Source of the DNA: Gemmatimonadota bacterium
GTDB taxonomy: Bacteria; Gemmatimonadota; Gemmatimonadetes; Gemmatimonadales; Gemmatimonadaceae
Reading direction: 5' to 3'
Length of the DNA stretch: 64,000 nt
NCBI GenBank assembly: GCA_016712265.1
Contig: JADJRJ010000031.1
Coordinates: 930,001-994,000, forward strand
The position numbers and the translations under genes are program-made. Below the pieces are notes generated by a model, which was given only the letters and a program-made list of their open reading frames with translations, made no database searches and was not told the origin of the DNA. Below are positions 1 to 7,917 of this stretch, piece after piece; the stretch's first letter is position 1; each line of letters starts with the position of its first letter.

Positions 1-2
1 TC

Positions 3-491
3 GGCGGATCACTCGCCCATGCCGATCCCGCGGCGGACCTGCCGGCGGCCATGCTCGCGTTAGGCGCGTCGCTGGTACTGCAGGGGAAGAACGGGAGCCG
101 CACGGTGGGGGCCGACCAGTTCTTTGTCGACACATTCCAGACCGCGCTCGCCCCGGGTGAGCTGCTTGTCGCGGTCCAGGTGCCGGTGTCCAGCGCGGCC
201 TGCGCCTATGCCAAGCATGCCGATCCGGCGTCAGGGTATGCGATCGCCGGCGTGGCGATTCAGCTGGGAGCGTCCGGCGGGCGTGTCGCCCTCACAGGGC
301 TCGCCCCGCGACCGATGCGGCTGGCTGCCGTGGAGGCTGCATTGGCTGCGGGCGCCGGTGCCGCGGCCGCGGATCGTGCTGCCGATGGGGTGGAGTTCAT
401 CGAGGATGCACGAGGCAGCGTCGCCTACAAGGCCAACTTGGCCAAGGTCTTCACGCAACGCGCCCTGGCTGCAGCGATCGGCAGGAAGTAG
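3..491 (+). CDS. coxM: FAD-binding subunit of a molybdenum hydroxylase (CoxM-like), C-terminal part
   Basis: This is the medium, FAD-carrying subunit of a CO dehydrogenase/xanthine dehydrogenase-type enzyme, which passes electrons between the Fe-S subunit and the quinone pool. The gene is open at the left edge and 162 codons are visible. The first residues read GGSLAHADPAADLPA, the second FAD-binding motif of this family (CO-dehydrogenase flavoprotein FAD domain). The rest matches the C-terminal CO-dehydrogenase flavoprotein domain, ending with the usual YKANLAKVFTQRAL segment before the stop. An ATG at 51 is internal to the conserved motif and is not the real start. The catalytic CoxL and Fe-S CoxS genes would be expected to the left of the window. 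Downstream genes encode CoxG and maturation factors, which supports the assignment. The substrate cannot be told from this subunit alone. Confidence 0.85.
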   Translation, partial: GGSLAHADPAADLPAAMLALGASLVLQGKNGSRTVGADQFFVDTFQTALAPGELLVAVQVPVSSAACAYAKHADPASGYAIAGVAIQLGASGGRVALTGLAPRPMRLAAVEAALAAGAGAAAADRAADGVEFIEDARGSVAYKANLAKVFTQRALAAAIGRK

Positions 492-511
492 TCACCGGCA
501 GCGAGGACCTG

Positions 512-545
512 GCGGAGGGGTCGGATGAACGTCCGACCCCTCCGC
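512..545. terminator. Perfect 14-bp hairpin between convergent coxM and coxG
   Basis: GCGGAGGGGTCGGA (512-525) and its exact reverse complement (532-545) flank a six-base loop. The hairpin lies between the stop of the FAD subunit gene (491) and the stop of the convergent CoxG-like gene (550). There is no T tract, but position and symmetry fit a bidirectional transcription barrier. Confidence 0.6.
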
Positions 546-549
546 GCGT

Positions 550-1152
550 TCAGGAGCGTCCGAGCAGCCGCTTGATCCAGTCCACCAAGCTTCGCCAAAG
601 GAGGGGCAGGAGCCGCAACTCCCTCGGTGCCTCCACCGCTGGCGGGGCCGACGGGCCGGTCACCGTGGTGGGCGTGGCGAGTACCGCCGTCTCTGGTGCC
701 CGCTCCAGCTTCTCCCGCGCGGCGACTACGAACTGCTGGAAGAGCTGCTTCGACACCGACTCGATCAGGCCGCGGCCAAACTGCATGATGCGTCCCGCAA
801 TATCGATGGTGGCATCGACGGTGACGCTCGTCGAGCCGTCCGCGGTGGCCGTTGCGACCGCCACCATGTGCAGGCGCGCGGACCCGCTGCCACCGCTTTC
901 CTTGCCTTCGCCGGTGATCGTCACGCGCCGCAGGGCCGGGTCCACCTCGGTGAGGACCGCCCGTCCCGCGTAGGCCGTGCTGACCGGTCCCACCTTGACC
1001 CGGACGCGCCCCACATGGGTGCGTGCGTCAATGCTTTCCGTCAGCTCGGCCCCAGGCAGGCACGTCACGACGTCCGCCGGGTTATTCAGGAAGGCAAAGA
1101 CCCGGTCCGGGCTTGCCTGCACCGTGAACGCTTCGTGTATGACCAGGGACAT
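550..1152 (-). CDS. coxG: CoxG-like SRPBCC protein of the CO dehydrogenase family
   Basis: The product is 200 residues. The first ~150 form the SRPBCC fold of the CO dehydrogenase subunit G family: FTVQASPDRVFAFLNNPADV near the N terminus, then CLPGAEL and a central GPVSTAYAG. After a Pro/Ala/Thr linker comes a C-terminal amphipathic/hydrophobic tail (LLPLLWRSLVDWIKRLL), of the type that attaches CoxG to the cytoplasmic membrane. CoxG is known as a membrane recruiter of CO dehydrogenase and has been reported to deliver menaquinone to it in mycobacteria. It faces the FAD subunit gene, tail to tail across a strong hairpin, rather than sitting in the same operon. SRPBCC proteins are diverse, so the exact lipid ligand is inference. 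Confidence 0.8.
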   Translation of the reverse strand: MSLVIHEAFTVQASPDRVFAFLNNPADVVTCLPGAELTESIDARTHVGRVRVKVGPVSTAYAGRAVLTEVDPALRRVTITGEGKESGGSGSARLHMVAVATATADGSTSVTVDATIDIAGRIMQFGRGLIESVSKQLFQQFVVAAREKLERAPETAVLATPTTVTGPSAPPAVEAPRELRLLPLLWRSLVDWIKRLLGRS

Positions 1153-1254
1153 GGGGTCGCCTCGCGCGAGATCCCAACGATATCCCCATCCCCGGGCGAC
1201 CGGCAGGGCACCCGTCGGAGCCGCTGGGCAAGTGTGGCGAGGGAGCCCGCCAGG

Positions 1255-2496
1255 TCAGTAGTTGAACTGCGCCTGCAGCCGGAGGAATCCGCCCTTCTGT
1301 CTGTAGTTGGCTGGAAGTGCGGCGTCGAGCGTCAGACGGTCTGAGCGCGTGTACTGTGCCGTGAGCTCAAAGCTGGATGTCGGCAGCCATTCGACTCCTC
1401 CTTCGTATTCATGGACCTCGTAGTGTCGGGCGTCCTGCTCGACCTTCTTGCCACCAGAGTAGAAGTGCGCCCGGACGAACGGCTGGATGACCTGGCCGTC
1501 GACCTGCCAGCGATACATGGACTGCACGAAGCCGCCGCGCAGTCGCCCCGTCTCGATCGATCGGGTGCTCGCCTCATACTCTGGTCCCTCACCCCAATTC
1601 CACTCCCCGACCAACCCAAAGGGCTGCGCGTACCAGACCAGGGAGACGGCGACCCGGTCGTCGGCGTACTCCGGAAGTGCACGAACATTCGCCGTGCGCG
1701 AGGGAACGACGAACCGGCCCTTGTATCCCTGGACGCTGGCCTCGATGAACTGGCCGTTGGAGAGCCGGAACGGGTAGGTAGCGCGCGCCACGGCGTGGAG
1801 TGAATTGTTGGCCTCCGGCCGGTTGGCCGTCTGGCCATTCATGAGGCCGACGCCAAACACGCCGTAGTCACCCGTGCCCTTCAGGCCGCTGTCGGTCAGG
1901 ATCCGGAAGCGACGGCGCGCCGTGCTTGAACTCCAATAGTAGAACAGCCCAAAGTCCCGCTCGTTCGGTACGGCGCTGTTCAAGCCGTCGTGCCGGTCGA
2001 GGGGGAGTCGATTGGAGCTCGATTGCAGGTTCTCGAACCCAAACGGGACCTTGCTCTGGCCAAAGCGCAAGCGGTGCTCCTTCGCGCCGTCCAGCCAGAG
2101 ATCGAAGTACGCATCCCGGAGCTGCAGGTAGTGCGCAGTGCCGGCGGCGTCGGACGCGTAGTCCGGCTGAACGTAGATCGAGACCCGATTGTTGATGTCA
2201 CCGGACAGGATGAGGCGGCCTCGACGCAGGAACAGGCCGCCGTTGTTTCCGATCGACCGGTCACATTGCGGGCAGGTCAGCTGCTTGTTGCTCTCAAGGA
2301 GTCGGTTGTACCGGATCTGGGCATACCCCCTGAGGCTGATCCGATCGTACCAGGCGCGCGAAGGCGCGGCCTGCGCCGGTGCGGCACTCTTCGGCCGGCC
2401 CGAATCCGCCGGTGCTTGCGCCACCGCGCTCTGGGCGACGCCGAGCAGGAGAATGACGGCGAGTCTGCGACGCGGGGCGAGGAAGGGATGGGGCAC
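1255..2496 (-). CDS. Outer-membrane porin of the O/P (phosphate-selective) family
   Basis: A secreted beta-barrel protein of about 413 residues from the GTG start chosen here. A TTG at 2544 would add 16 residues before the signal peptide and is less likely. The N terminus is a signal sequence (VPHPFLAPRRRLAVILLLGV ending VAQ-A). The body matches Porin_O_P: YDRISLRGYAQIRYNRL opening the barrel, LRRGRLILSGDIN, DAYFDLWLDGAKEHRLRFGQ with SKVPFGFENLQSS, and a terminal LRLQAQFNY strand ending in an aromatic residue. It contains a CPQCD pair near residue 80, possibly a small disulfide or metal loop. The family includes phosphate/pyrophosphate porins, but selectivity is not readable here. The upstream region carries four GTTACA repeats. 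It is separated from coxG by 102 bases with no evident site. Confidence 0.75.
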   Translation of the reverse strand: MPHPFLAPRRRLAVILLLGVAQSAVAQAPADSGRPKSAAPAQAAPSRAWYDRISLRGYAQIRYNRLLESNKQLTCPQCDRSIGNNGGLFLRRGRLILSGDINNRVSIYVQPDYASDAAGTAHYLQLRDAYFDLWLDGAKEHRLRFGQSKVPFGFENLQSSSNRLPLDRHDGLNSAVPNERDFGLFYYWSSSTARRRFRILTDSGLKGTGDYGVFGVGLMNGQTANRPEANNSLHAVARATYPFRLSNGQFIEASVQGYKGRFVVPSRTANVRALPEYADDRVAVSLVWYAQPFGLVGEWNWGEGPEYEASTRSIETGRLRGGFVQSMYRWQVDGQVIQPFVRAHFYSGGKKVEQDARHYEVHEYEGGVEWLPTSSFELTAQYTRSDRLTLDAALPANYRQKGGFLRLQAQFNY

Positions 2497-2526
2497 GGGA
2501 GTACGGGCGAGGTGCGGAAGGTGGCC

Positions 2527-2603
2527 GTTACAATTGTGCCTCAAGCTTGTTACAAATCTTATCGTTACAAAGCATTCTCCTTGCCCGTGACGACATCGTT
2601 ACA
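2527..2603. promoter_or_regulatory. Four GTTACA direct repeats between porin and coxD
   Basis: GTTACA occurs at 2527, 2549, 2564 and 2598 in one orientation (TGTAAC on the porin strand), in an otherwise unremarkable intergenic stretch. Start-to-start distances are 22, 15 and 34. Repeated TGTAAC/TTACA units near multiples of 11 recall Pho-type boxes, which would suit a phosphate-selective porin, but the spacing is imperfect. Two copies read TTTGTAAC on the minus strand. Confidence 0.4.
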
Positions 2604-2677
2604 GAATACCCCGCGCTCTGCCCGCGACGCGGTGCCCGCGCTATCGTCCAGCCGAACCCCATTCCCGATTCCGGGTT

Positions 2678-3568
2678 GTGAACGAGCGAATTCGTGAGAT
2701 CCAGCGCGCGATGGAGGCCACGGCATACGTCACGGATCGGGACGTGGCGACAGCGGTCTTTCTCGCCACTACCCTCCAGAAGCCCCTGCTGGTCGAGGGG
2801 CATCCGGGAGTCGGGAAGACCGAGATCGCCAAGGTCCTGGCGCGGATCCTCAACACCGACTTGATCCGACTTCAATGCTACGAGGGGCTCGACGCCTCCA
2901 GCGCCCTGTACGAGTGGAACTACCCGCGGCAGCTGCTGCACCTGAAGCTGCAGGAGGGGTCGGCCACCCCCGCGGCGGAACGCGAGCGGACCCTCTTCTC
3001 TGAGGCGTTTCTCCTCAAGCGACCACTCCTCGCCGCGATCACGCACCCGGACCGCTCACCCGTCCTGCTCATCGATGAGGTCGATCGCGCGGATGAGGAA
3101 TTCGAGGCGTTCCTGCTGGAGGTCCTCTCTGACTTCCAGGTGAGTATCCCCGAACTGGGCACTATCCGTGCGACCTACCGACCGGTAGTGATCCTCACGT
3201 CGAATCGGTCCCGGGACCTGTCCGAGGCATTGCGCCGCCGCTGCCTGTACACCTGGATCGGGTATCCGTCGTTTGACAAGGAGTTGCGGGTCGTGCGGGC
3301 CCGGGTGCCGGGAATCACGGAGCGCCTTGCCCGGGAACTCACGGCCTTCCTCCAGTCCCTGCGCACGCGCCGACTCGAGAAGACACCGGGGGTCGCCGAG
3401 TCGGTTGACTGGGGGCTGGCACTCGTTGCGCTCCACGCGGATCACCTGGATGCCGAGGTGGTCCAGGCCACCCTGGGCTGCGTGCTGAAGGACGAACGTG
3501 ACCACGCGCTGGTGAGCGCCGCACTGGCCGACGGGCAGCTGCCGGCCATGCTAGCTGTCGGTAACTAG
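2678..3568 (+). CDS. coxD: MoxR-type AAA+ ATPase, CoxD-like maturation chaperone
   Basis: 296 residues from a GTG start. The Walker A motif GHPGVGKTEIAK is near residue 47, followed by the MoxR signature CYEGLDASSALYEWNYPRQL, and Walker B LLIDEVDRADEEFEAFLLEVL near 130. In Oligotropha carboxidovorans CoxD acts with CoxE and CoxF to remodel apo-CoxL and build the Mo-S-Cu site. The gene directly downstream is a CoxE-type VWA protein, sharing one base with this stop codon (TAG/GTG), the usual MoxR-VWA coupling. It opens a co-oriented run through 7861, so a single operon is likely. The alternative, a generic MoxR/VWA chaperone pair, is unlikely given XdhC, MocA and the FAD subunit nearby. Confidence 0.85.
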   Translation: MNERIREIQRAMEATAYVTDRDVATAVFLATTLQKPLLVEGHPGVGKTEIAKVLARILNTDLIRLQCYEGLDASSALYEWNYPRQLLHLKLQEGSATPAAERERTLFSEAFLLKRPLLAAITHPDRSPVLLIDEVDRADEEFEAFLLEVLSDFQVSIPELGTIRATYRPVVILTSNRSRDLSEALRRRCLYTWIGYPSFDKELRVVRARVPGITERLARELTAFLQSLRTRRLEKTPGVAESVDWGLALVALHADHLDAEVVQATLGCVLKDERDHALVSAALADGQLPAMLAVGN

Positions 3569-4707
3569 TGCACACAGCACCCACGGGGTTGGACGCGGCG
3601 GTGGTGCGCCTGGTGCGGCAGCTTCGCGCGCGAGGGATGGCCGTCGGCGCGGATCGCGCGGCGGCCGCGCTGGATGCCCTGCTGGCGGTCACCCTGGCGG
3701 ACCGTGAGGACGCGCGGTTGGGGCTGCACGCGGTGCTCCTCACTCGGCCTGAGGATGCGGCCATCCTTGATGAGGAGTTCGCGCGGGCGTGGGGCGACGT
3801 TGGTGGGCCTGGCGACGCGCCGTCTCCCGGTGCCCCTGTCGCCGACGCCGCGCTCGCACCCCGGAAACCGGTGGCGGGGGTGGCGCCCGTTACCGTGGCC
3901 AACTGGATGAAGGGTGAGACCGCGGACCCCGCGGGATCCGTGGAGTTGAGATCGCCGAGTGCCACGGAACGCCTCAGCCAGCGTGACTTCGCGCAATGGG
4001 CCACCGTGGATGAGCCGGCCCTGGCCCGCGTGGCGGCGCGGCTGGTTCGACGGTTGACGCTGCGCCGGAGCCGACGGTGGCAGCGCGCCAACCGTGGGAA
4101 CATTGACCTGCGCGGGACGGTGCGGGCCTCGACACGAGACCTGGGGGAGATGATCCGCCTGGTGCGGCGACAGCGTCGCGTCCGCCGGACGCGCATCGTG
4201 GCCGTGTGCGACGTGTCAGGTTCCATGGAGCTGTACACCGCGTTCCTGCTGCCCTTCTTGCACGCGCTCCAAAACACGGGGGCCACGGTGGAGACGTTCT
4301 TCTTTGCGACGCGACTCACTCGCGCGACGCACGCGATGCGCGGTGCCCGGTTTCGTACGGCACTGCGCGATCTGGGTCAGCTGGTGCGCGACTGGTCGGG
4401 CGGCACGCGGATTGGCGACGCGTTGGCGTCGTTGGTTCGCGGCTACCCCGGGCTGCTGGATCGACGCACGGTGGTGCTGGTCCTTTCTGACGGATGGGAT
4501 GTTGGCGACCCGGAAGATCTTGGCGACGCCCTGCGCGAACTGCGTCGGCGCGTGGGACGCGTGATCTGGCTCAATCCGCTGATGGGGGCGCCGGGGTTTG
4601 CGCCGGAGACGCGGGGCATGCGGGCGGCGCTACCCCATCTGGATGCGCTCGTGCCGTGCCACAACATCGCCGCGCTCGAGGCGATCATTCCCCGGTTGGC
4701 GGTCTGA
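3568..4707 (+). CDS. coxE: VWA-domain protein, CoxE-like
   Basis: 379 residues starting at a GTG that overlaps the coxD stop by one base. The N-terminal ~190 residues are Arg/Ala-rich and include the CoxE-type helical region (VRQLRARGMAVGADRAAAAL). The C-terminal half is a von Willebrand A domain with MIDAS motif DVSGSM (about residue 214), a later threonine in GGTRIGDAL and a DGWDVGD loop. Proteins of this type work as the partner of CoxD in inserting sulfur and copper into the CO dehydrogenase active site. No signal peptide or membrane segment is visible, so it is cytoplasmic. A gap of 65 bases without an obvious promoter precedes the xdhC-like gene. Confidence 0.85.
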   Translation: MHTAPTGLDAAVVRLVRQLRARGMAVGADRAAAALDALLAVTLADREDARLGLHAVLLTRPEDAAILDEEFARAWGDVGGPGDAPSPGAPVADAALAPRKPVAGVAPVTVANWMKGETADPAGSVELRSPSATERLSQRDFAQWATVDEPALARVAARLVRRLTLRRSRRWQRANRGNIDLRGTVRASTRDLGEMIRLVRRQRRVRRTRIVAVCDVSGSMELYTAFLLPFLHALQNTGATVETFFFATRLTRATHAMRGARFRTALRDLGQLVRDWSGGTRIGDALASLVRGYPGLLDRRTVVLVLSDGWDVGDPEDLGDALRELRRRVGRVIWLNPLMGAPGFAPETRGMRAALPHLDALVPCHNIAALEAIIPRLAV

Positions 4708-4772
4708 TGGCGATGGACGGCGCCGTCACCGGTGGCGAGACTTCTCCGGATGCCTGAAGCGGGAGGAAGGAC

Positions 4773-5858
4773 ATGACAGCACCAACGCCTGGGGGGTTAC
4801 CCACGCGACGCGCGGCAGTGGCGACCCTGATCGGGACCACTGGGTCCTCGCCGCGGACACCGGGGGCGCGCATGTGGGTGGACGAGGACGGGAGCATCGT
4901 CGGGGCGGTGACGATTGGCGGGTGTGTGGATGCTCGCGTCGTCGAGGCGGCGCAGGAAGTCTTGGTCTCAGGTGAGGCGCAGGTGGTGGAGATGTCCCTG
5001 GGCGAGGCCGATGCCGCGGCATTGGGGATGACCTGTGCCGGATCCGTGGAGCTGTTGATCGAACCCGTTGCACCCGTGCCGACCGACCCCGTCACCCGTG
5101 GACTCGAGGCGGTGCGAGCCGTGGTGGATGCGGGGCGAGCGGTCGCCCTGGTCATTGATCTGTCGGGATCGCGGGAGCGGCTGCTGGTTCATGAGGATGG
5201 GACGATCGAGGGGACGCTGGGTGGAGGGGTCGACCCGCGCCTCGCGCGCGAGCTCGCCCAGGTGCGCCTGCGCGACCGCGTGAGTGGCATCGAGGTCGTC
5301 GCCGGATCGCCGCCGCGTCGGCTGTACGTTGAGGTGCACGCCCCGGCTGCCCGCCTGGTCATCTTTGGGGCGACGCACGTGGCGCAGCCGCTGGCCGAGT
5401 TGGCGCGGGTGCTGGGGTTGTGGGTCGTCGTGGTGGACGGGCGCGAGCGGTATGCCACGACCGCGCGATTTCCGTCGGTCGATGAGGTCCTGGTGGGAAT
5501 GCCCAGCGACATCGCGGGACGGCTGACCCTGCATCGTGACACCATGGTGGTGCTGCTCTCGCATGACTACAAGTATGACCTGCCGGTCTTGCGTCGGGTG
5601 CTGGAGAGCGAGGCCGGATACATTGGCTGTTTGGGGAGTACGCGGCGCGGCCAGGCGATGCGGGAGTTCCTGGCCGACCAGGGAGTCAGCGCGGCGTCGC
5701 TGGCGCGGGTCCGGATGCCGGTCGGCCTGGACATCGGCGCCCGCACGCCGGCGGAGATCGCGCTAAGTGTGCTGGCCGAGGGGTTGGCATCGCTGCGCGG
5801 TCGACCTGGGGGGGCGATGCGGGATCGACCGCCGCGGGAGCCGGGGGCCGGCCGGTGA
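4773..5858 (+). CDS. XdhC/CoxF family Mo-cofactor sulfuration and insertion protein
   Basis: 361 residues. The N-terminal XdhC/CoxI domain contains ATLIGTTGSSPRTPGARMWV and GGCVDARV (about residues 17-60). The C-terminal Rossmann domain starts at ARLVIFGATHVAQPLAELA (about 190) and has VVVDGRERYAT and LLSHDYKYDLPVL. XdhC binds the molybdenum cofactor, helps sulfurate it and hands it to the apo-hydroxylase; CoxF is the CO dehydrogenase counterpart. Its stop overlaps the next start by four bases (ATGA), indicating translational coupling. Confidence 0.85.
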   Translation: MTAPTPGGLPTRRAAVATLIGTTGSSPRTPGARMWVDEDGSIVGAVTIGGCVDARVVEAAQEVLVSGEAQVVEMSLGEADAAALGMTCAGSVELLIEPVAPVPTDPVTRGLEAVRAVVDAGRAVALVIDLSGSRERLLVHEDGTIEGTLGGGVDPRLARELAQVRLRDRVSGIEVVAGSPPRRLYVEVHAPAARLVIFGATHVAQPLAELARVLGLWVVVVDGRERYATTARFPSVDEVLVGMPSDIAGRLTLHRDTMVVLLSHDYKYDLPVLRRVLESEAGYIGCLGSTRRGQAMREFLADQGVSAASLARVRMPVGLDIGARTPAEIALSVLAEGLASLRGRPGGAMRDRPPREPGAGR

Positions 5859-6892
5859 CGCCGTGGGTGCTCACGCGCTCGGCGTTAGGCACCGCCGTGC
5901 TGGAGGGATCCCTCTGCACCGTCCCCGTTCGGGACGGCGCGGGTCATGTCGTCCTGGAGAAGGGGACGCAGCTCGGCGACGGCGACCGCGTGCGCCTGGC
6001 CGATGGCGTATGGGAGGCGCTGCACCTGGTCCGGTGTGACGCCGGGGACCTGGTCGAGGCGGTGGCTGGGGGGCGCGTCGCACGCGCGGCGGCCGGCTCG
6101 GGCGTTCACGTGGATACCGTGACGCGCGGCCAGTGGCCGCTGACCGCCACATGGCGGGGGGTGTTGGAAGTTGACGCCGGGACACTCGCGGAGCTGAACC
6201 GCCATGAGGACCTCGCGGTGTACACCCTGTTTGATGGGCAGGTCGTCGAGCGCGATGAGGTGGTGGGATGTGCGAAGGTGATCCCATTCGTGGTCGGTGA
6301 GGCGGCGGTCGCGGCGGCCGAGGTCCTCATGACCACGCGAGGAGCGCCGCTTCGGGTCAGGAGGTTCTCGCCGCATCATGTCGCGGCGGTGGTGCTCGAG
6401 CGCCTCGGGGAACGGGCGCGCGCCAGGTTCGGCGAATCGTTTGGCGAGAAGGTGCGGTGGTTTGGCGGGACGCTGAATCGGGTTGACCATGTGGCACCGG
6501 ACGCCATGGCGGTGCGGGAGGCGATCGAGCGGTCGGGGCGCGACTGTCACGTGACCGTCGTGGCGGGAACACGAGCGATGGACCCCCTCGACCCGGTCTT
6601 CCAGGCGCTCGATGCGTTGGGGGCACGGCGCGTCCGACGCGGGATGGCGGCGCACCCTGGCAGCCTCTGCTGGATCGCGCAGCTGGGTGACGGGTGGGTG
6701 ATCGGGTTGCCAAGTTGCGGGGTCCTCTCGCAAGCCACCATTTTCGACCTCATCTTCACGTGGGTCTTTGCCGACATGGCCATCACGCCGGAGCGTTTGG
6801 CGTCCGTTGGGCACGGCGGCTTGCTCACGCGGGACATGGCGTATCGTTTTCCGCCGTATCGCGCCCAGCGCGAACGTGGCGAGGTGGAGTGA
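5855..6892 (+). CDS. Molybdopterin-binding protein (MoCF-type domain) of the hydroxylase cluster
   Basis: 345 residues. The C-terminal ~170 residues resemble the MoaB/Mog molybdopterin-binding fold: TVVAGTRAMDPLDPVFQAL, then GMAAHPGSLCWIAQLG and GLPSCGVLSQATIFDL. Such domains bind molybdopterin or its adenylate. The N-terminal ~150 residues are a separate region I cannot assign with confidence; they include NRHEDLAVYTLFDGQVVERDEVVGCAKVIPFV. It is coupled by ATGA overlap to the XdhC-like gene and followed after four bases by SufU, so it probably works in cofactor handling for the nearby hydroxylase. Whether it makes, stores or inserts the cofactor is unknown. It contains one TTA-GGC octamer (5883). 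Confidence 0.65.
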   Translation: MTPWVLTRSALGTAVLEGSLCTVPVRDGAGHVVLEKGTQLGDGDRVRLADGVWEALHLVRCDAGDLVEAVAGGRVARAAAGSGVHVDTVTRGQWPLTATWRGVLEVDAGTLAELNRHEDLAVYTLFDGQVVERDEVVGCAKVIPFVVGEAAVAAAEVLMTTRGAPLRVRRFSPHHVAAVVLERLGERARARFGESFGEKVRWFGGTLNRVDHVAPDAMAVREAIERSGRDCHVTVVAGTRAMDPLDPVFQALDALGARRVRRGMAAHPGSLCWIAQLGDGWVIGLPSCGVLSQATIFDLIFTWVFADMAITPERLASVGHGGLLTRDMAYRFPPYRAQRERGEVE

Positions 6893-6896
6893 CCTG

Positions 6897-7289
6897 GTGA
6901 CGCTGCCGTATGGAGAGACGATCTTCGAGCATTTTCGGCGCCCGCGAAACCAAGGCGCCTTGGCGGCAGCGTCGGTGTCGCAGGAAGGGAGCAACCCCCT
7001 GTGTGGTGACCGGGTACGTGTTGAGCTGCGACTCGAAGGGGAGACGGTGGTGGAGGCCGGGTTCACGGCCAACGCCTGCGCCGTCTGCGTGGCCGCTGCC
7101 TCAGTGCTGACGGACCTGGTGCGCGGGGCGCATATTGAGGATGTGGCCACCTTTACGAGTGACGAACTGCTGCGCGCGTTAGGCGCCGAGTTGCCCCGCA
7201 GTCGGGTCTCGTGTGCGACGCTTCCACTGACGGTGCTGCATACCGGGGTGACCCTGTACCGGCAACGAGCACGGGAGGGCGTGCCATGA
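6897..7289 (+). CDS. sufU: SufU/NifU-like Fe-S scaffold protein
   Basis: 130 residues from a GTG start four bases after the previous gene. It opens PYGETIFEHFRRPRNQG, typical of the NifU N-terminal domain. Three cysteine-bearing sites are conserved: NPLCGDRV (about residue 40), ANACAVC (about 62-65) and SRVSCATLPL (about 108). An extra Cys lies three residues after the second canonical one. NifU/SufU proteins bind zinc or assemble [2Fe-2S] clusters from cysteine-derived sulfur. The position between two molybdenum-cofactor genes suggests a dedicated role in loading Fe-S clusters, or sulfur, into the hydroxylase; this is inference. The stop overlaps mocA by four bases. Confidence 0.75.
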   Translation: MTLPYGETIFEHFRRPRNQGALAAASVSQEGSNPLCGDRVRVELRLEGETVVEAGFTANACAVCVAAASVLTDLVRGAHIEDVATFTSDELLRALGAELPRSRVSCATLPLTVLHTGVTLYRQRAREGVP

Positions 7290-7861
7290 TCGGAGCGATT
7301 GTGCTGGCGGCCGGGCGCGGGGCACGGTTTGGCGGGGTCAAGGTCCTGGCCATGCACGCCGGTGCGCCCTTGGTGGTCCACGTGATCGACCAGCTGCGCG
7401 CGAGTGGGCTCGACCGGGTGATCGTGACCGCCGGTGACCATGCCGAGGAGATCTCGGCGGCGGTCGCAGGTCGCGACGTCACGGTGGTGACCGTGGATCC
7501 CGAAGGCGGGATGAGTGCCTCCATCCGCGCCGGGATCGGTGCGCTTCCCAGGGAATGCGATGCGTTCCTCGTCGCGCTCGGCGACCAGCCGGGAATCGAT
7601 CCTGCGGTGGTGCGACGGGTGATCGAGACCTGGGAAGGGTCCACTTCTGCGGCCGTCGTTCCGGTGTATCAGGAGGGCGTGCCCGGGCATCCGGTGCTGT
7701 TGGACGCGACGCTCCGACGCCGGCTCGAGCTCCTCGAAGGTGACCGCGGTGCGCGCGACCTGCTTCAGGCGCTGGGGGATCGGGTGGCCTGGATGCACGT
7801 CGACGCCTCGGTGCCGGTGGATGTCGACGTGCCGGCGGACCTCGACCGGCTTGGGAGCTAG
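7286..7861 (+). CDS. mocA: Molybdenum cofactor cytidylyltransferase (MocA/MobA-like)
   Basis: 191 residues from an ATG overlapping the sufU stop (ATGA). The nucleotidyltransferase signature LAAGRGARFGGVKVLA opens the protein; typical enzymes have LAAGxSxRMGxxK. Then come GGMSASIRAGI and the metal-binding ALGDQPGI, followed by a late GVPGHPVLLD. MocA joins CMP to molybdopterin to make the MCD form used by xanthine- and CO-dehydrogenase-type enzymes, which fits the cluster. It is the last gene of the co-oriented maturation run. Confidence 0.8.
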   Translation: MIGAIVLAAGRGARFGGVKVLAMHAGAPLVVHVIDQLRASGLDRVIVTAGDHAEEISAAVAGRDVTVVTVDPEGGMSASIRAGIGALPRECDAFLVALGDQPGIDPAVVRRVIETWEGSTSAAVVPVYQEGVPGHPVLLDATLRRRLELLEGDRGARDLLQALGDRVAWMHVDASVPVDVDVPADLDRLGS

Positions 7862-7917
7862 ACGCTCGCGCGGTGCGTGGTGGCGCGGTACGTTCCCGCC
7901 TCCCCAACGCCCCCGGC

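Noticed and set aside
2497..2544. TTG start 16 codons upstream for the porin
   Set aside because: The extra residues are polar and precede a complete signal peptide that can begin at GTG 2496; the extension also runs through one of the GTTACA repeats.
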